From: Caballeronia grimmiae
Lineage (GTDB): Bacteria; Pseudomonadota; Gammaproteobacteria; Burkholderiales; Burkholderiaceae
Assembly: GCF_000698555.1 (NCBI RefSeq)
Contig: NZ_JFHE01000001.1
Coordinates: forward strand, 186,001-250,000
Length of the DNA: 64,000 nt
Reading direction: 5' to 3'
The notes under the pieces are model-generated. The model was not told the DNA's origin, did no database searches, and saw nothing but the letters and a program-made list of their open reading frames with translations. Positions 1-7,922 of the stretch are shown here, one piece after another. The first letter of the stretch is position 1. Every line of letters begins with the position of its first letter. The position numbers and the translations under genes were made by a program.

Positions 1-777
1 GACGCCGCCTGGTCGAACGCAGCCAAAATCCGCGGCGGCAATCCGTTGCTGTTCCCCTTCCTCGGGCGGCATTTCGTCGATGGCGAAATCGGCAAATGGC
101 GCGATGCGGACGGCGTCGTCCATTCGCTGCCGACACATGGCTTCGCGCGCAACCTGCCCTTCTCCGCCACGCGCGATGCCGACGGACACGGCTTGCGCAT
201 GACGCTCGTCGACAGCGACGCGACCCGCGAAGGCTATCCGTTTGCGTTTCGCTTCGAAGCGGCATACCGCCTCGTCGATGCGACCACGCTCGAAGTCGAG
301 CTCACCACGTCGAATCCCGGCGAAGTCGCGTTGCCGTACTACACGGGACATCACTTCTACTTTCATCTGCCGCACGCCCAGCGCGGCGAGAGCAGCGTGG
401 AGCTGCCGCGCACCGAACGGCGGCGGCAACGTGCGGACGGCTCGATCACCGAAGCCGAACCGGGCGCGCCGCGATACGCGCTGAGCGACGACAGCATCAT
501 CGATTGTTTTCATTGCCTCACAGGACCCTCCGATGAACCGGTGCGGCTCGTGACGCCCGGCCTCAAACGCGTCGTCAGCTTCGAACTGCATCAGCCGGAT
601 TCGGTGCCGTGGCATGCCGTCACCACGTGGACCGAGTCCGACACGGCGGACTTCTATTGCGTCGAACCGTGGACCGGCCTCCCCGACGCCATCCATAACG
701 GGCGCGGGCTGCGCTGGCTTGCGCCCGGCAAGACGGAGACCGCGTTGCTGAGGCTCGTCGTCACCCCGACGGCGTAA
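1..777 (+). CDS. Aldose 1-epimerase family protein, 5' end outside window
   Basis: The reading frame is open from the first base, so the N-terminus lies upstream of the window; the TTG at 46 is internal. The visible ~258 residues read as the C-terminal part of an aldose-1-epimerase (galactose mutarotase-like) beta-sandwich. Visible marks are RGGNPLLFPFLGR near the start, the segment PYYTGHHFYFHLP, and FYCVEPWTGLPDAIHNG near the end, where this family places a catalytic acid. Family members interconvert alpha and beta anomers of sugars or sugar phosphates in the cytosol. The exact substrate cannot be read from sequence. Downstream is a separate cell-wall lipoprotein gene. Confidence 0.8.
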   Translation, partial: DAAWSNAAKIRGGNPLLFPFLGRHFVDGEIGKWRDADGVVHSLPTHGFARNLPFSATRDADGHGLRMTLVDSDATREGYPFAFRFEAAYRLVDATTLEVELTTSNPGEVALPYYTGHHFYFHLPHAQRGESSVELPRTERRRQRADGSITEAEPGAPRYALSDDSIIDCFHCLTGPSDEPVRLVTPGLKRVVSFELHQPDSVPWHAVTTWTESDTADFYCVEPWTGLPDAIHNGRGLRWLAPGKTETALLRLVVTPTA

Positions 778-890
778 CGCGCACGCGAAGCCATGCCGGC
801 GTTCTGTCGGACGAAACCCGAAACGGTAGAATCCTGCGTTTCGATCCGCCGGGCCAACGGTTGTCCGGCGGCGCTTTGCGAGGTCAGGTT

Positions 891-1631
891 TTGCGTAAAA
901 GAAGTCGACTGTTCGTCTGCGCGTTGCTCACCGCCGCGCTCACCGCCTGCGGCTCCGGACCGGTCGCGCCGGGGTTCTACCGCGTGCAGCGGGGCGATAC
1001 GCTGCTCAAGATCGCGCGTGACAATCGCACGTCGGTCAAGAACATCACGCGCTGGAACGGGCTCGCGAATCCGGATGCAATCGAAGTCGGGCAAGTGCTG
1101 CGCATCGAACCGCCCGCCGGCAGCGCCGCAGCGGCGGGCCGTTCCAGCGGTTCGATCGGTGCCGGCGGTTCCAGCGGTTCCAGCGGTGCGGGCGGTGCCG
1201 GCGGTTCCAGCGCGGCCAGGAGCGACGCCGCAGCCGACGCGCGCGCATCCAGCACACCCGCTCCCGCCATGGCGATGTCCTGGCCCGCGCAAGGCACGGT
1301 GATTCGCGGCTTCGACGGCAAGAACTCGAAGGGGATCGACATCGCGAATGCGGCGGGCACGCCGGTCGTCGCGGCGGCGGCGGGCAACGTTGTCTACGCG
1401 GGCAACGGCTTGCGCGGCTATGGGAACATGTTGATCGTGAAGCACAACGACGACTATCTGACCGCCTACGCCCACAACAAGACGCTGCTGGTCAAGGAAG
1501 GTCAGACCGTGCAGAAGGGACAGCAGATCGCCGAAATGGGCGACACGGACAGCGATCGCACGATGCTGCATTTCGAAGTGCGCTACATGGGCCGTTCAAC
1601 GGACCCGTCGCGTTATCTGCCGCCGCGCTGA
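891..1631 (+). CDS. LysM and M23 peptidase-domain lipoprotein (NlpD-like)
   Basis: Predicted outer-membrane lipoprotein. The signal peptide ends in a lipobox (LTAALTACGSG), followed by one LysM peptidoglycan-binding domain (FYRVQRGDTLLKIARDN). A low-complexity Gly/Ser/Ala linker of about 45 residues leads to a C-terminal M23 (LytM) domain. NlpD/EnvC-type LytM proteins usually activate amidases rather than cut peptidoglycan. Part of the metal-binding pattern is visible (HFEVRYMGRSTDP) but I did not confirm every ligand. The start is TTG at 891, with GAGGT six bases upstream; an in-frame TTG at 861 has no good ribosome site. The surE-pcm-rpoS neighbourhood typical of true nlpD is absent, so this is probably a paralogue. 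Confidence 0.8.
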   Translation: MRKRSRLFVCALLTAALTACGSGPVAPGFYRVQRGDTLLKIARDNRTSVKNITRWNGLANPDAIEVGQVLRIEPPAGSAAAAGRSSGSIGAGGSSGSSGAGGAGGSSAARSDAAADARASSTPAPAMAMSWPAQGTVIRGFDGKNSKGIDIANAAGTPVVAAAAGNVVYAGNGLRGYGNMLIVKHNDDYLTAYAHNKTLLVKEGQTVQKGQQIAEMGDTDSDRTMLHFEVRYMGRSTDPSRYLPPR

Positions 1632-1659
1632 ACGCGTGACGGCGTTCTAAGGAAGAGGA

Positions 1660-1989
1660 ATGAGATTGGCGAAGAAGATGAACACAGCCGCGATGTTCGC
1701 GGTGTTGGCCGCTGCCGCCTCGATCGCGACGCTGGGCGGCTGCGCCCACAACGCGACGATGACTTACCTGCCCTCGGGCGATACCGGTTTCGCCATCAAC
1801 TGCAGCGGAGGTGACGCCAGCACGAGCTGGGCGGCCTGCTACAAGCAGGCGGGCGAAGTATGCGGCGCGTACGGCTACGACGTGATCTCGAAGGACGCCG
1901 ACAGCGGCGCGACTGCGGGCGGATCGGTGGCGGGCATCTTCGGTGCGAACATCAAGAATCGTTCGATGGTGATTCGCTGCAAGCAGTGA
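1660..1989 (+). CDS. Small secreted lipoprotein of unknown function
   Basis: 109 residues with a clear ribosome site (GGAAGAGGA just before the ATG). The N-terminal hydrophobic segment ends in a lipobox-like LGGCAHN, so it is probably lipidated and exported. The mature part has three further cysteines (INCSGG, AACYKQ, EVCGAYG) plus one at the end (IRCKQ), which could form disulfides in the periplasm. It also has a Gly/Ala-rich stretch (GATAGGSVAGIFGAN). I do not recognise the family. It lies 28 bases after the M23 gene and may be co-transcribed with it. Confidence 0.65.
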   Translation: MRLAKKMNTAAMFAVLAAAASIATLGGCAHNATMTYLPSGDTGFAINCSGGDASTSWAACYKQAGEVCGAYGYDVISKDADSGATAGGSVAGIFGANIKNRSMVIRCKQ

Positions 1990-2000
1990 CGCCTGAAGGC

Positions 2001-2144
2001 TCATGCCTCCGACGGCTCGCCGTCGCGGCGCTTGCTCGCCCGCGTCCGCCAGCGCCCCGACAACGGATCGATATGCGCGGCGAACGCAACGAGCGAAGCG
2101 AGCGCGACAGGGGCCACGGCAGCAAAAACCCACAGCAAATTCAT
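2001..2144 (-). CDS. Small membrane protein, 47 residues
   Basis: Short ORF from the ATG at 2144 to the stop at 2001, nested in a longer open frame. The product has one hydrophobic helix (LLWVFAAVAPVALASLVAFA) followed by a basic tail rich in Arg and Lys, as in single-pass inner-membrane small proteins. Upstream sequence on this strand holds no strong ribosome site that I can see. No family is recognised. It is tail-to-tail with the lipoprotein gene ending at 1989. Confidence 0.4.
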   Translation of the reverse strand: MNLLWVFAAVAPVALASLVAFAAHIDPLSGRWRTRASKRRDGEPSEA

Positions 2145-2269
2145 GACGGCACCGATTTGCAACAAGGTGTCCGATATTAGCCGCGTGGCAAATATTTCGC
2201 TTGTGCGACAGCTAGAGGCTTTCGTCAAGTAGTGATGACCGATTCGGTCATCGCGGGGCAACGTTTTCG

Positions 2270-2446
2270 TTACTTCGGCTGCGGTGGCGCGGTCTGCATC
2301 GACGGCGGACGCGTGTCGGTCGGCACGCCGTGATAATCGGGCGGATCCTGCGGCGGATGCTTGCGGTGATCGGAAGAATCGGCGCACGCGGAGAGCGTGA
2401 GCGCGGCGAGAGCGGTGACGGCGAGGGACGGGACGTAACGCGGCAT
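2270..2446 (-). CDS. Small proline-rich lipoprotein, 58 residues
   Basis: Short ORF from the ATG at 2446 to the TAA at 2270. The N-terminus (MPRYVPSLAVTALAALTL) is a signal peptide ending in the lipobox SAC, with Cys21 as the predicted lipidated residue. The mature 38 residues are rich in Pro, Asp and His (HPPQDPPDYHGVP) with no known domain. The layout resembles the many tiny outer-membrane lipoproteins of Burkholderiales. Function unknown. Confidence 0.55.
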   Translation of the reverse strand: MPRYVPSLAVTALAALTLSACADSSDHRKHPPQDPPDYHGVPTDTRPPSMQTAPPQPK

Positions 2447-2472
2447 GAGGCCTCTTGGCGAGTGTCGAAAAG

Positions 2473-2510
2473 ACGAAGGGGTTACAAGCCGTGACTTGTA
2501 ACCCCTTCGT
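2473..2510 (-). terminator. Rho-independent terminator after tRNA-Pro
   Basis: Perfect 16-base inverted repeat (arms 2473-2488 and 2495-2510, six-base loop). On the minus strand the stem is followed by CTTTTC, placing it directly downstream of tRNA-Pro. On the plus strand it is followed by TTGTTT, so it may work in both directions. Confidence 0.8.
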
Positions 2511-2518
2511 TTGTTTCG

Positions 2519-2595
2519 TGGTCGGAGCGAAAGGATTCGAACCTTCGACCCTCTGATCCCAAATCAGATGCGCTACCAGGCTGCGCTACGCTCCG
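2519..2595 (-). tRNA. tRNA-Pro (anticodon TGG)
   Basis: 77 bases with encoded CCA. The acceptor stem is CGGAGCG pairing with CGCTCCG, the anticodon loop is TTTGGGA (anticodon TGG, reads CCA and probably other Pro codons), and the T-loop is GGTTCGAATCC. The D-arm AGCGCAGCCTGGTAGCGC matches bacterial tRNA-Pro. Confidence 0.96.
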
Positions 2596-2702
2596 ACAAG
2601 CCGCGTATTGTAGCGTCGATGATTGATAACCGCAATGCGGCCCTGGCGCGTATCGTTCTATGCAAGGTCGAAGGCACAAGACCCCTCTCATGGAGACGAT
2701 CG

Positions 2703-3161
2703 ATGAACCTCATTCTGTGGCGTCACGCCGAAGCCGAAGATCAGGCATCGAGCGACCTCGCGCGCCAACTGACGCCGCGCGGGCGCAAGCAGGCGCAAGG
2801 CATCGCGAAGTGGCTGAAGGCGCGTATCGACGATGACGCCCTCTTCCTCGCGAGTCCCGCGACGCGCACCATCCAGACCGTCGAGGCGTTTGGTGACCGC
2901 TATCGCGTCGTCGATGACCTCGCGCCAGGCAAGTCCGCCCAGCACGCGCTCGATGCCGCAGGCTGGCCGGAGGGCGCCGCCGGGACGGTCGTGATCGTCG
3001 GCCATCAGCCCACGCTCGGGCGCGTCGCCGCGCTGCTCCTGACCGGGCACGAAGCGGAATGGCCGATCAAGAAGACGGGCATCTGGTGGTTCCAGGGGCG
3101 CACGCGCGGCGGCGACGGCCAGATCGTGCTGCGCGCGGTGATGAATCCGGACATGCTGTAG
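2703..3161 (+). CDS. sixA: Phosphohistidine phosphatase SixA
   Basis: 152 residues of the histidine phosphatase (phosphoglycerate mutase-like) superfamily. The N-terminal catalytic motif is present as LWRHAEAE, and the second histidine as VIVGHQPTLGR. SixA removes phosphate from phosphohistidines in phosphorelay or phosphotransfer proteins in the cytosol. The start at 2703 follows GGAGACG; the longer frame upstream overlaps tRNA-Pro and is not credible. The gene stands at the edge of the phosphate block, but I see no PHO box of its own. Confidence 0.88.
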   Translation: MNLILWRHAEAEDQASSDLARQLTPRGRKQAQGIAKWLKARIDDDALFLASPATRTIQTVEAFGDRYRVVDDLAPGKSAQHALDAAGWPEGAAGTVVIVGHQPTLGRVAALLLTGHEAEWPIKKTGIWWFQGRTRGGDGQIVLRAVMNPDML

Positions 3162-3184
3162 CGGGACCACGCGGCGCGTGTGTC

Positions 3185-3240
3185 GTTTCATCGAAACGTC
3201 ATTGCAAAGCCATGCGAGCGTCACCCGGCGTTACTACATT
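3185..3240 (+). promoter_or_regulatory. PHO-box-like repeats and -10 element before olsB
   Basis: Four seven-base units resembling CTGTCAT recur at exact 11-base spacing: GTTTCAT (3185), ACGTCAT (3196), AAGCCAT (3207) and GCGTCAC (3218). Ten bases after the last unit comes TACATT (3235-3240), a good -10 element. This is the known layout of PhoB-activated promoters, where PhoB repeats replace the -35. The predicted transcript would start about 32 bases before the olsB ATG. Single units are degenerate; the regular phase is the main support. Confidence 0.55.
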
Positions 3241-3278
3241 GGCGGGGACTTCAAGCCACGTCCTGCCGAGGAACGCCC

Positions 3279-4070
3279 ATGCAAGATCTGCCGACGCCCG
3301 TCCATTCGCGCCGTCACCTTCCGCGCACCGCGGAAACCGTCACCAGCCAGCACCGTCTGCAAGTCGCGTGGGCGCGGTCCGACGAAGCGCTGCGCGAAGC
3401 GCAGCGCCTGCGCTATCGCGTGTTCTCGGATGAAATGGGCGCCCGTCTGTCCGGCCGCGCCGGTCTCGATGTCGATGAATTCGACGCCTACTGCGATCAC
3501 CTGCTTGTGCGCGATCTCGACACGCTGAAAGTGGTCGGCACTTATCGCGTGCTGCCGCCGCATCAGGCCGCGCGCATCGGACGGCTGTACGCGGAAAGCG
3601 AATTCGATGTCTCGCGCCTTACGCATCTTCGTCCGAAACTCGTCGAAGTGGGACGCTCGTGCGTGCACGCCGACTATCGCAGCGGCGCGGTCATCATGTC
3701 GCTATGGGGCGGGCTCGCCGCCTACATGATGCAAAACGGCTACGAGACGATGCTCGGATGCGCGAGCGTCGGCATGAACGACGGCGGTCATTACGCGGCG
3801 AATCTGTATCACTCGTTATCCGCCGATGCGCTCGCCGCGCCGGAATACCGCGCGTTCCCGCACACGCCGCTGCCGGTCGACGACTTGCAAACGGGCGTGG
3901 CCGTCAACGCGCCGCCGCTCGTCAAAGGCTATCTGCGCCTCGGCGCGAAGATTTGCGGCGCGCCCGCGTGGGACCCCGATTTCAACACGGCGGACTTTCT
4001 GACGCTGTTCCGCCTGTCCGAGATCAACGCGCGTTACGCGCGGCATTTCATCGGCGATACCGCGCGCTGA
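3279..4070 (+). CDS. olsB: L-ornithine N-alpha-acyltransferase (OlsB)
   Basis: 263-residue GNAT-fold acyltransferase of the OlsB/hemolysin-like group. It matches through LRYRVFSDEMGARL, the segment VGTYRVLPP, and VEVGRSCVHADYRSGAVI with the tryptophan-containing SLWGGLAAYM. OlsB moves a 3-hydroxyacyl chain from acyl-carrier protein to ornithine, the first step of ornithine lipid synthesis at the inner membrane. Ornithine lipids contain no phosphorus and in many bacteria replace phospholipids when phosphate is short. This fits the neighbours ppx, ppk, pho and pst and the PHO-box-like repeats upstream. The start at 3279 follows GAGGAACG. An olsA-type second acyltransferase is not adjacent. Confidence 0.8.
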   Translation: MQDLPTPVHSRRHLPRTAETVTSQHRLQVAWARSDEALREAQRLRYRVFSDEMGARLSGRAGLDVDEFDAYCDHLLVRDLDTLKVVGTYRVLPPHQAARIGRLYAESEFDVSRLTHLRPKLVEVGRSCVHADYRSGAVIMSLWGGLAAYMMQNGYETMLGCASVGMNDGGHYAANLYHSLSADALAAPEYRAFPHTPLPVDDLQTGVAVNAPPLVKGYLRLGAKICGAPAWDPDFNTADFLTLFRLSEINARYARHFIGDTAR

Positions 4071-4091
4071 AAGCCGCAACCGCTCAACCGC

Positions 4092-5603
4092 TCATTCGCC
4101 CGTATAGACCACGCGATACGGGCGTCCGATCTTCTCCCATTCCATCGCTTCCTGGACGAGGCTGTAATCGGTGAGCGGGTTGTTGGTCACCCACTGGCTC
4201 GGCAGACGCACTTCGAAGCCGCCCGCCGCCGCCCTCACCTCGATGCCGGGCAGCCCCACGTCCGTGCGGCGCCGCGACAGCAATGCCGCAAGGCGCAGGC
4301 AAAAGAGCAGCGTCCAGTCGACGTCTCTCGCCTGCGCGAGCTTGCCGAGCTTGCCCGCGTGGCCGAGCACGAGCGCCGCGAGCCGCGCCTGATCCGTGCG
4401 CGAGAAGCCGGGCATGTCCGCGTTGCTCGCGATGTAGGCCGAATGCTTGTGATACGCGCTATGCGCAATCGACAAGCCGATCTCGTGCAGCGACGCCGCC
4501 CACGCGAGAAACATGCGATTTTCCTGGCGGCGCTCGGCATCCGGTTCGCCGAGCTGATCGTAGAAGCTGATCGCGAGATCGCCGATGCGATCGGCCTGCG
4601 CGGCATCGACGCCATACCGGCGCTTGAACCCTTCCACCGTCACCGTGCGCATGTCCTGATGTTGCGAACGGCCGAGCAGATCGTAGAGCACGCCGAGACG
4701 CAAGGCGCCGTCGGTGGTATCGACGTAATCGATGCCCAGTTCCTCGAACACGCCCAGCATGATCGACAAGCCGCCCGCCAGCACCGGAATACGGTCGGGC
4801 TTCAGCGCGACGAGCTTCAGGCGGTTGACGTTCTCCGCCTTGATCAGCGCGCGTTTCAACCGTTCGAGGCCGCCGCGTGAAATGCCGTGCGTGTATTGCG
4901 CATCGTTGAAGCCATTTGCTTCGACCAGTTCGGCGAGCGCGCGCGCCGTGCCGGACGAACCGATCGCCTGATCCCAGCCGGTCTGCTTGTATTCGCGCGA
5001 GATGATCTGGATCTCGCGCTTGGCGGCGAGTTCGGCCTGACGCATCGTGAATTCGTCGACGTTGCCGGCCGGGAAAAACTGGCGGCTGTGGCTCACGCAG
5101 CCGATATACAGGCTTTCCATGTGGATCGGCGTGTAATGCGAACCGATGATGAATTCCGTCGATCCCCCGCCGATATCCACGACGAGCCGCTTGCCCGCGC
5201 TCGCCGGCACCGAATGCGCCGCGCCCGCATAGATGAGGCGCGCCTCCTCGCGGCCCGCGATCACTTCGATCGGAAACCCGAGCGCGTTCTCGGCTTCGAG
5301 GAGAAAGTCGTGCGCGTTCTTCGCGACCCGCAGCGTGTTCGTGGCGACCGCGCGCACCTGATCCGGATGGAAGTCGCGCAGACGCTCGCCGAAGCGCTTG
5401 AGCGCCTCCCAGCCGCGCAATTGCGACGCACGGTCGAGCATCTTGTCGCGCGACAGTCCCGCCGCGAGCCGCACGGGTTCGCGCAATGCGTCGACCTGAT
5501 AGATCTGGCTGCCCGCGGGCGTTTCCTCGACGCGTCCGACGATCAGCCGGAAGCTGTTCGATCCGAGGTCGACGGCGGCGAGGAGATGAGGATGAGTGAC
5601 CAT
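4092..5603 (-). CDS. ppx: Exopolyphosphatase Ppx/GppA
   Basis: 503 residues of the Ppx/GppA family of the ASKHA fold. It releases orthophosphate from the end of polyphosphate, or acts on pppGpp in GppA members. The N-terminal phosphate loop AAVDLGSNSFRLIVGR and the second glycine loop VVDIGGGSTEFIIG are both present. A C-terminal HD-like part (EIGLSIAHSAYHKHSAYI) is typical of the long Ppx form. It is divergent from ppk across 230 bases and convergent with olsB. Ppx versus GppA activity cannot be settled by sequence, but the ppk neighbour favours Ppx. Confidence 0.92.
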   Translation of the reverse strand: MVTHPHLLAAVDLGSNSFRLIVGRVEETPAGSQIYQVDALREPVRLAAGLSRDKMLDRASQLRGWEALKRFGERLRDFHPDQVRAVATNTLRVAKNAHDFLLEAENALGFPIEVIAGREEARLIYAGAAHSVPASAGKRLVVDIGGGSTEFIIGSHYTPIHMESLYIGCVSHSRQFFPAGNVDEFTMRQAELAAKREIQIISREYKQTGWDQAIGSSGTARALAELVEANGFNDAQYTHGISRGGLERLKRALIKAENVNRLKLVALKPDRIPVLAGGLSIMLGVFEELGIDYVDTTDGALRLGVLYDLLGRSQHQDMRTVTVEGFKRRYGVDAAQADRIGDLAISFYDQLGEPDAERRQENRMFLAWAASLHEIGLSIAHSAYHKHSAYIASNADMPGFSRTDQARLAALVLGHAGKLGKLAQARDVDWTLLFCLRLAALLSRRRTDVGLPGIEVRAAAGGFEVRLPSQWVTNNPLTDYSLVQEAMEWEKIGRPYRVVYTGE

Positions 5604-5737
5604 CGGAGATCCGGGAATCGTGAATTAAGGAACGCAGCGGCACGGCCGCGGCGCACGAATTCTATTCCATGCCGCGCGAGGAACGGATCGGGGACGCGCG
5701 CCTCGCGCTAGCGACGCTATCCGCAATGTGAGTAGAA

Positions 5738-5762
5738 TTTGTGACAATCGTTCTGTCACAAA
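5738..5762. repeat. Perfect palindrome between ppx and ppk
   Basis: Inverted repeat with arms TTTGTGACA (5738-5746) and TGTCACAAA (5754-5762) around seven bases, in the divergent ppx-ppk region. The right arm overlaps a PHO-box half-site facing ppk (CTGTCAC). The left arm read on the minus strand gives TTGTCAC facing ppx. It may be a shared operator. Confidence 0.55.
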
Positions 5763-5786
5763 AAAGCCATCTTACTGTGAGATTAT
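5753..5786 (+). promoter_or_regulatory. PHO-box-like promoter of ppk
   Basis: CTGTCAC (5753-5759), four A residues, then AAGCCAT (5764-5770) make an 18-base PHO-box-like pair. Ten bases further is GATTAT (5781-5786), a 4-of-6 match to the -10 consensus, at the same spacing as before pstS and olsB. A transcript starting near 5793 fits translation from 5834 rather than from the longer upstream frame. Confidence 0.5.
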
Positions 5787-5833
5787 CTGAGCGTTCTTGT
5801 GCCCATCCAATCGAGACTTCTTCCTCACAGCCG

Positions 5834-7897
5834 ATGTCCATACGCTATCCGCTGTTTAACCGTGAACTCGGCATTCTAGGTTTCAACGAGCGGGTACTCG
5901 CGCAAGCGGCCGATACTTCGGTGCCCTTGCTGGAACGCCTGCGCTTTCTTTGCATCACCAGCAGCAATCTCGACGAATTTTTCGAAGTCCGCATGGCCGG
6001 GCTTCAGGAACAGATGCGCGACAACCCCGGCTCGCTTTCGCCGGACGGCATGTCGCTGCAGCATGTCTACGACCTCGTGTCCGAACGCGCGCAACGCCTC
6101 GTGCATCAACAATACGCGATGCTGCACGACATCGTGCTGCCCGCGCTCGAAATGGAAGGCATCTATTTTCATGGCGTCGAAAGCTGGAGCGAGCAGCAGA
6201 CCGAGTGGGCGCGCGAGTATTTTCTGAACGAAGTACTGCCGGTGCTGACGCCGATCGGCCTCGATCCCGCGCACCCGTTCCCGCGCGTGCTGAACAAGAG
6301 CCTGAACTTCGTCGTCGAACTGGAAGGCACGGACGCCTTCGGCCGCCAGGCGATGATGGGCATCGTGCAGGCGCCGCGCGCACTGCCGCGCCTCGTCCGC
6401 ATGCCGGAGGCGCTGTCGGGTTATCCGCATGGCTTCGTGCTGCTCAGTTCGTTCATGCAGCGCTTCGTCAGCGAACTGTTCCCGCATCTCGTCGTGCGCA
6501 GCTGCAATCAGTTTCGCATCACGCGCAACAGCGAGCTTTTCGTCGATGAGGACGAAATCACGAATCTTCGGGTCGCGCTGCAGGGTGAATTGCCGGCGCG
6601 GCATCTCGGCAATGCGGTGCGTCTCGAAGTATCGGCCGAGACGCCGCCGCATCTGATTCGCCGCCTGCTCGATGAAAGCCAGTTGAACGCGCGTGATTGT
6701 TATCGCGTGAGCGGTCCGGTCAATCTCGTGCGGCTCATGCAGTTGCCCGAAATGGTGGACCGTCCGGACCTCAAGTTCGTGCCGCACATCCCATCGGTGC
6801 CGAAGACGATCGCCAATGCAACGCATCTCTTCGATGTCATAGATCAGGGCGATATCCTGCTGCATCATCCGTACGAGAGCTTTCAGCCGGTGCTCGAACT
6901 GCTGCTGCAGGCGGCCAAAGATCCGCAAGTCGTCGCGATCAAGCAGACCATCTATCGCACGGGCACCGATTCGCCGCTGATGGACGCGCTCATGCAGGCC
7001 GCGCGCAACGGCAAGGAAGTGACAGTGGTCGTCGAACTGCTCGCGCGCTTCGACGAAGAGACGAACATCAACTGGGCGTCGCAACTCGAAGCGGTGGGCG
7101 CACATGTCGTGTATGGCGTCGTGGGCCACAAGTGCCACGCCAAGATGATGCTGATCGTGCGGCGCGTCTCGCAGAACGGCAAGACCGTGCTCAAGCGTTA
7201 CGCGCATCTCGGCACAGGCAATTATCATCCGCGCACGGCGCGTCTTTATACCGACTTCGGCCTGATGACCGCCGATCAGCAATTGTGCGAGGACGTGCAT
7301 CACGTCTTTCAACAGCTCACCGGCATCGGCGGCGAACTGACGCTGAATCAGTTGTGGCAGTCGCCGTTCACGCTGCACGCAAAGCTCATCGACGCGATCC
7401 GCGCCGAAGCCGAGCACGCGCGTGCGGGCCGCCGCGCGCGCATCGTCGCGAAGATGAACGCGCTGCTGGAGCCGACCGTCATCGCCGCGCTTTACGAGGC
7501 GTCGCACGCGGGCGTGAAGATCGACCTGATCGTGCGCGGCGTGTGTTCGCTGAAGCCGGGCGTCGAGGATCTGTCGGAGAACATCACGGTCAGGTCGATC
7601 GTCGGGCGCTTTCTCGAGCACCATCGCATCTTCTATTTCTATGCGAACGGCAAGGAAGACGTGTATCTGTCGAGCGCCGACTGGATGGACCGCAACTTCT
7701 TCCGTCGCGTGGAAGTGGCATTCCCGATTCACGACCGGCGCCTCAAGCGCCGCGTGATCGCCGAAGGATTGTCCGTGTGTCTCGGCGACAATCAGTCGGC
7801 CTGGGTCATGCAAAGCGATGGACACTATCGCAAGCGCCGTTCGGGCAAGGCCATTCGCAATGCGCAGTTGGGCCTGCTCGCGAAGTTCTGCTCGTAA
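5834..7897 (+). CDS. ppk: Polyphosphate kinase Ppk1
   Basis: 687 residues, the usual Ppk1 length (E. coli 688). It makes polyphosphate reversibly from ATP at the membrane or cytosol. The N-terminal domain starts YPLFNRELGILGFNERV. The catalytic core includes RYAHLGTGNYHPRTARLYTD, where His458 is the likely phosphorylated histidine, and a second phospholipase-D-like half with SSADWMDRNFFRRVEV. The ATG at 5834 was chosen over the frame opening at 5741 because of E. coli-like length and because the predicted promoter lies inside that extension. The gene converges on phoR with 25 bases between; a 10-base imperfect hairpin follows the stop. Confidence 0.96.
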   Translation: MSIRYPLFNRELGILGFNERVLAQAADTSVPLLERLRFLCITSSNLDEFFEVRMAGLQEQMRDNPGSLSPDGMSLQHVYDLVSERAQRLVHQQYAMLHDIVLPALEMEGIYFHGVESWSEQQTEWAREYFLNEVLPVLTPIGLDPAHPFPRVLNKSLNFVVELEGTDAFGRQAMMGIVQAPRALPRLVRMPEALSGYPHGFVLLSSFMQRFVSELFPHLVVRSCNQFRITRNSELFVDEDEITNLRVALQGELPARHLGNAVRLEVSAETPPHLIRRLLDESQLNARDCYRVSGPVNLVRLMQLPEMVDRPDLKFVPHIPSVPKTIANATHLFDVIDQGDILLHHPYESFQPVLELLLQAAKDPQVVAIKQTIYRTGTDSPLMDALMQAARNGKEVTVVVELLARFDEETNINWASQLEAVGAHVVYGVVGHKCHAKMMLIVRRVSQNGKTVLKRYAHLGTGNYHPRTARLYTDFGLMTADQQLCEDVHHVFQQLTGIGGELTLNQLWQSPFTLHAKLIDAIRAEAEHARAGRRARIVAKMNALLEPTVIAALYEASHAGVKIDLIVRGVCSLKPGVEDLSENITVRSIVGRFLEHHRIFYFYANGKEDVYLSSADWMDRNFFRRVEVAFPIHDRRLKRRVIAEGLSVCLGDNQSAWVMQSDGHYRKRRSGKAIRNAQLGLLAKFCS

Positions 7898-7922
7898 CGC
7901 TCTATCGAAGCGATAAAGCGGC

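Noticed and set aside
5717..5747. Full PHO box for ppx on the minus strand
   Set aside because: Only the TTGTCAC half-site is convincing; the partner unit and -10 are poor, so it was not listed as a promoter.
7898..7920. Hairpin between ppk and phoR as a terminator
   Set aside because: CGCTCTATCG / CGATAAAGCG has one mismatch and no T-run on either strand; a role is possible but not supported.
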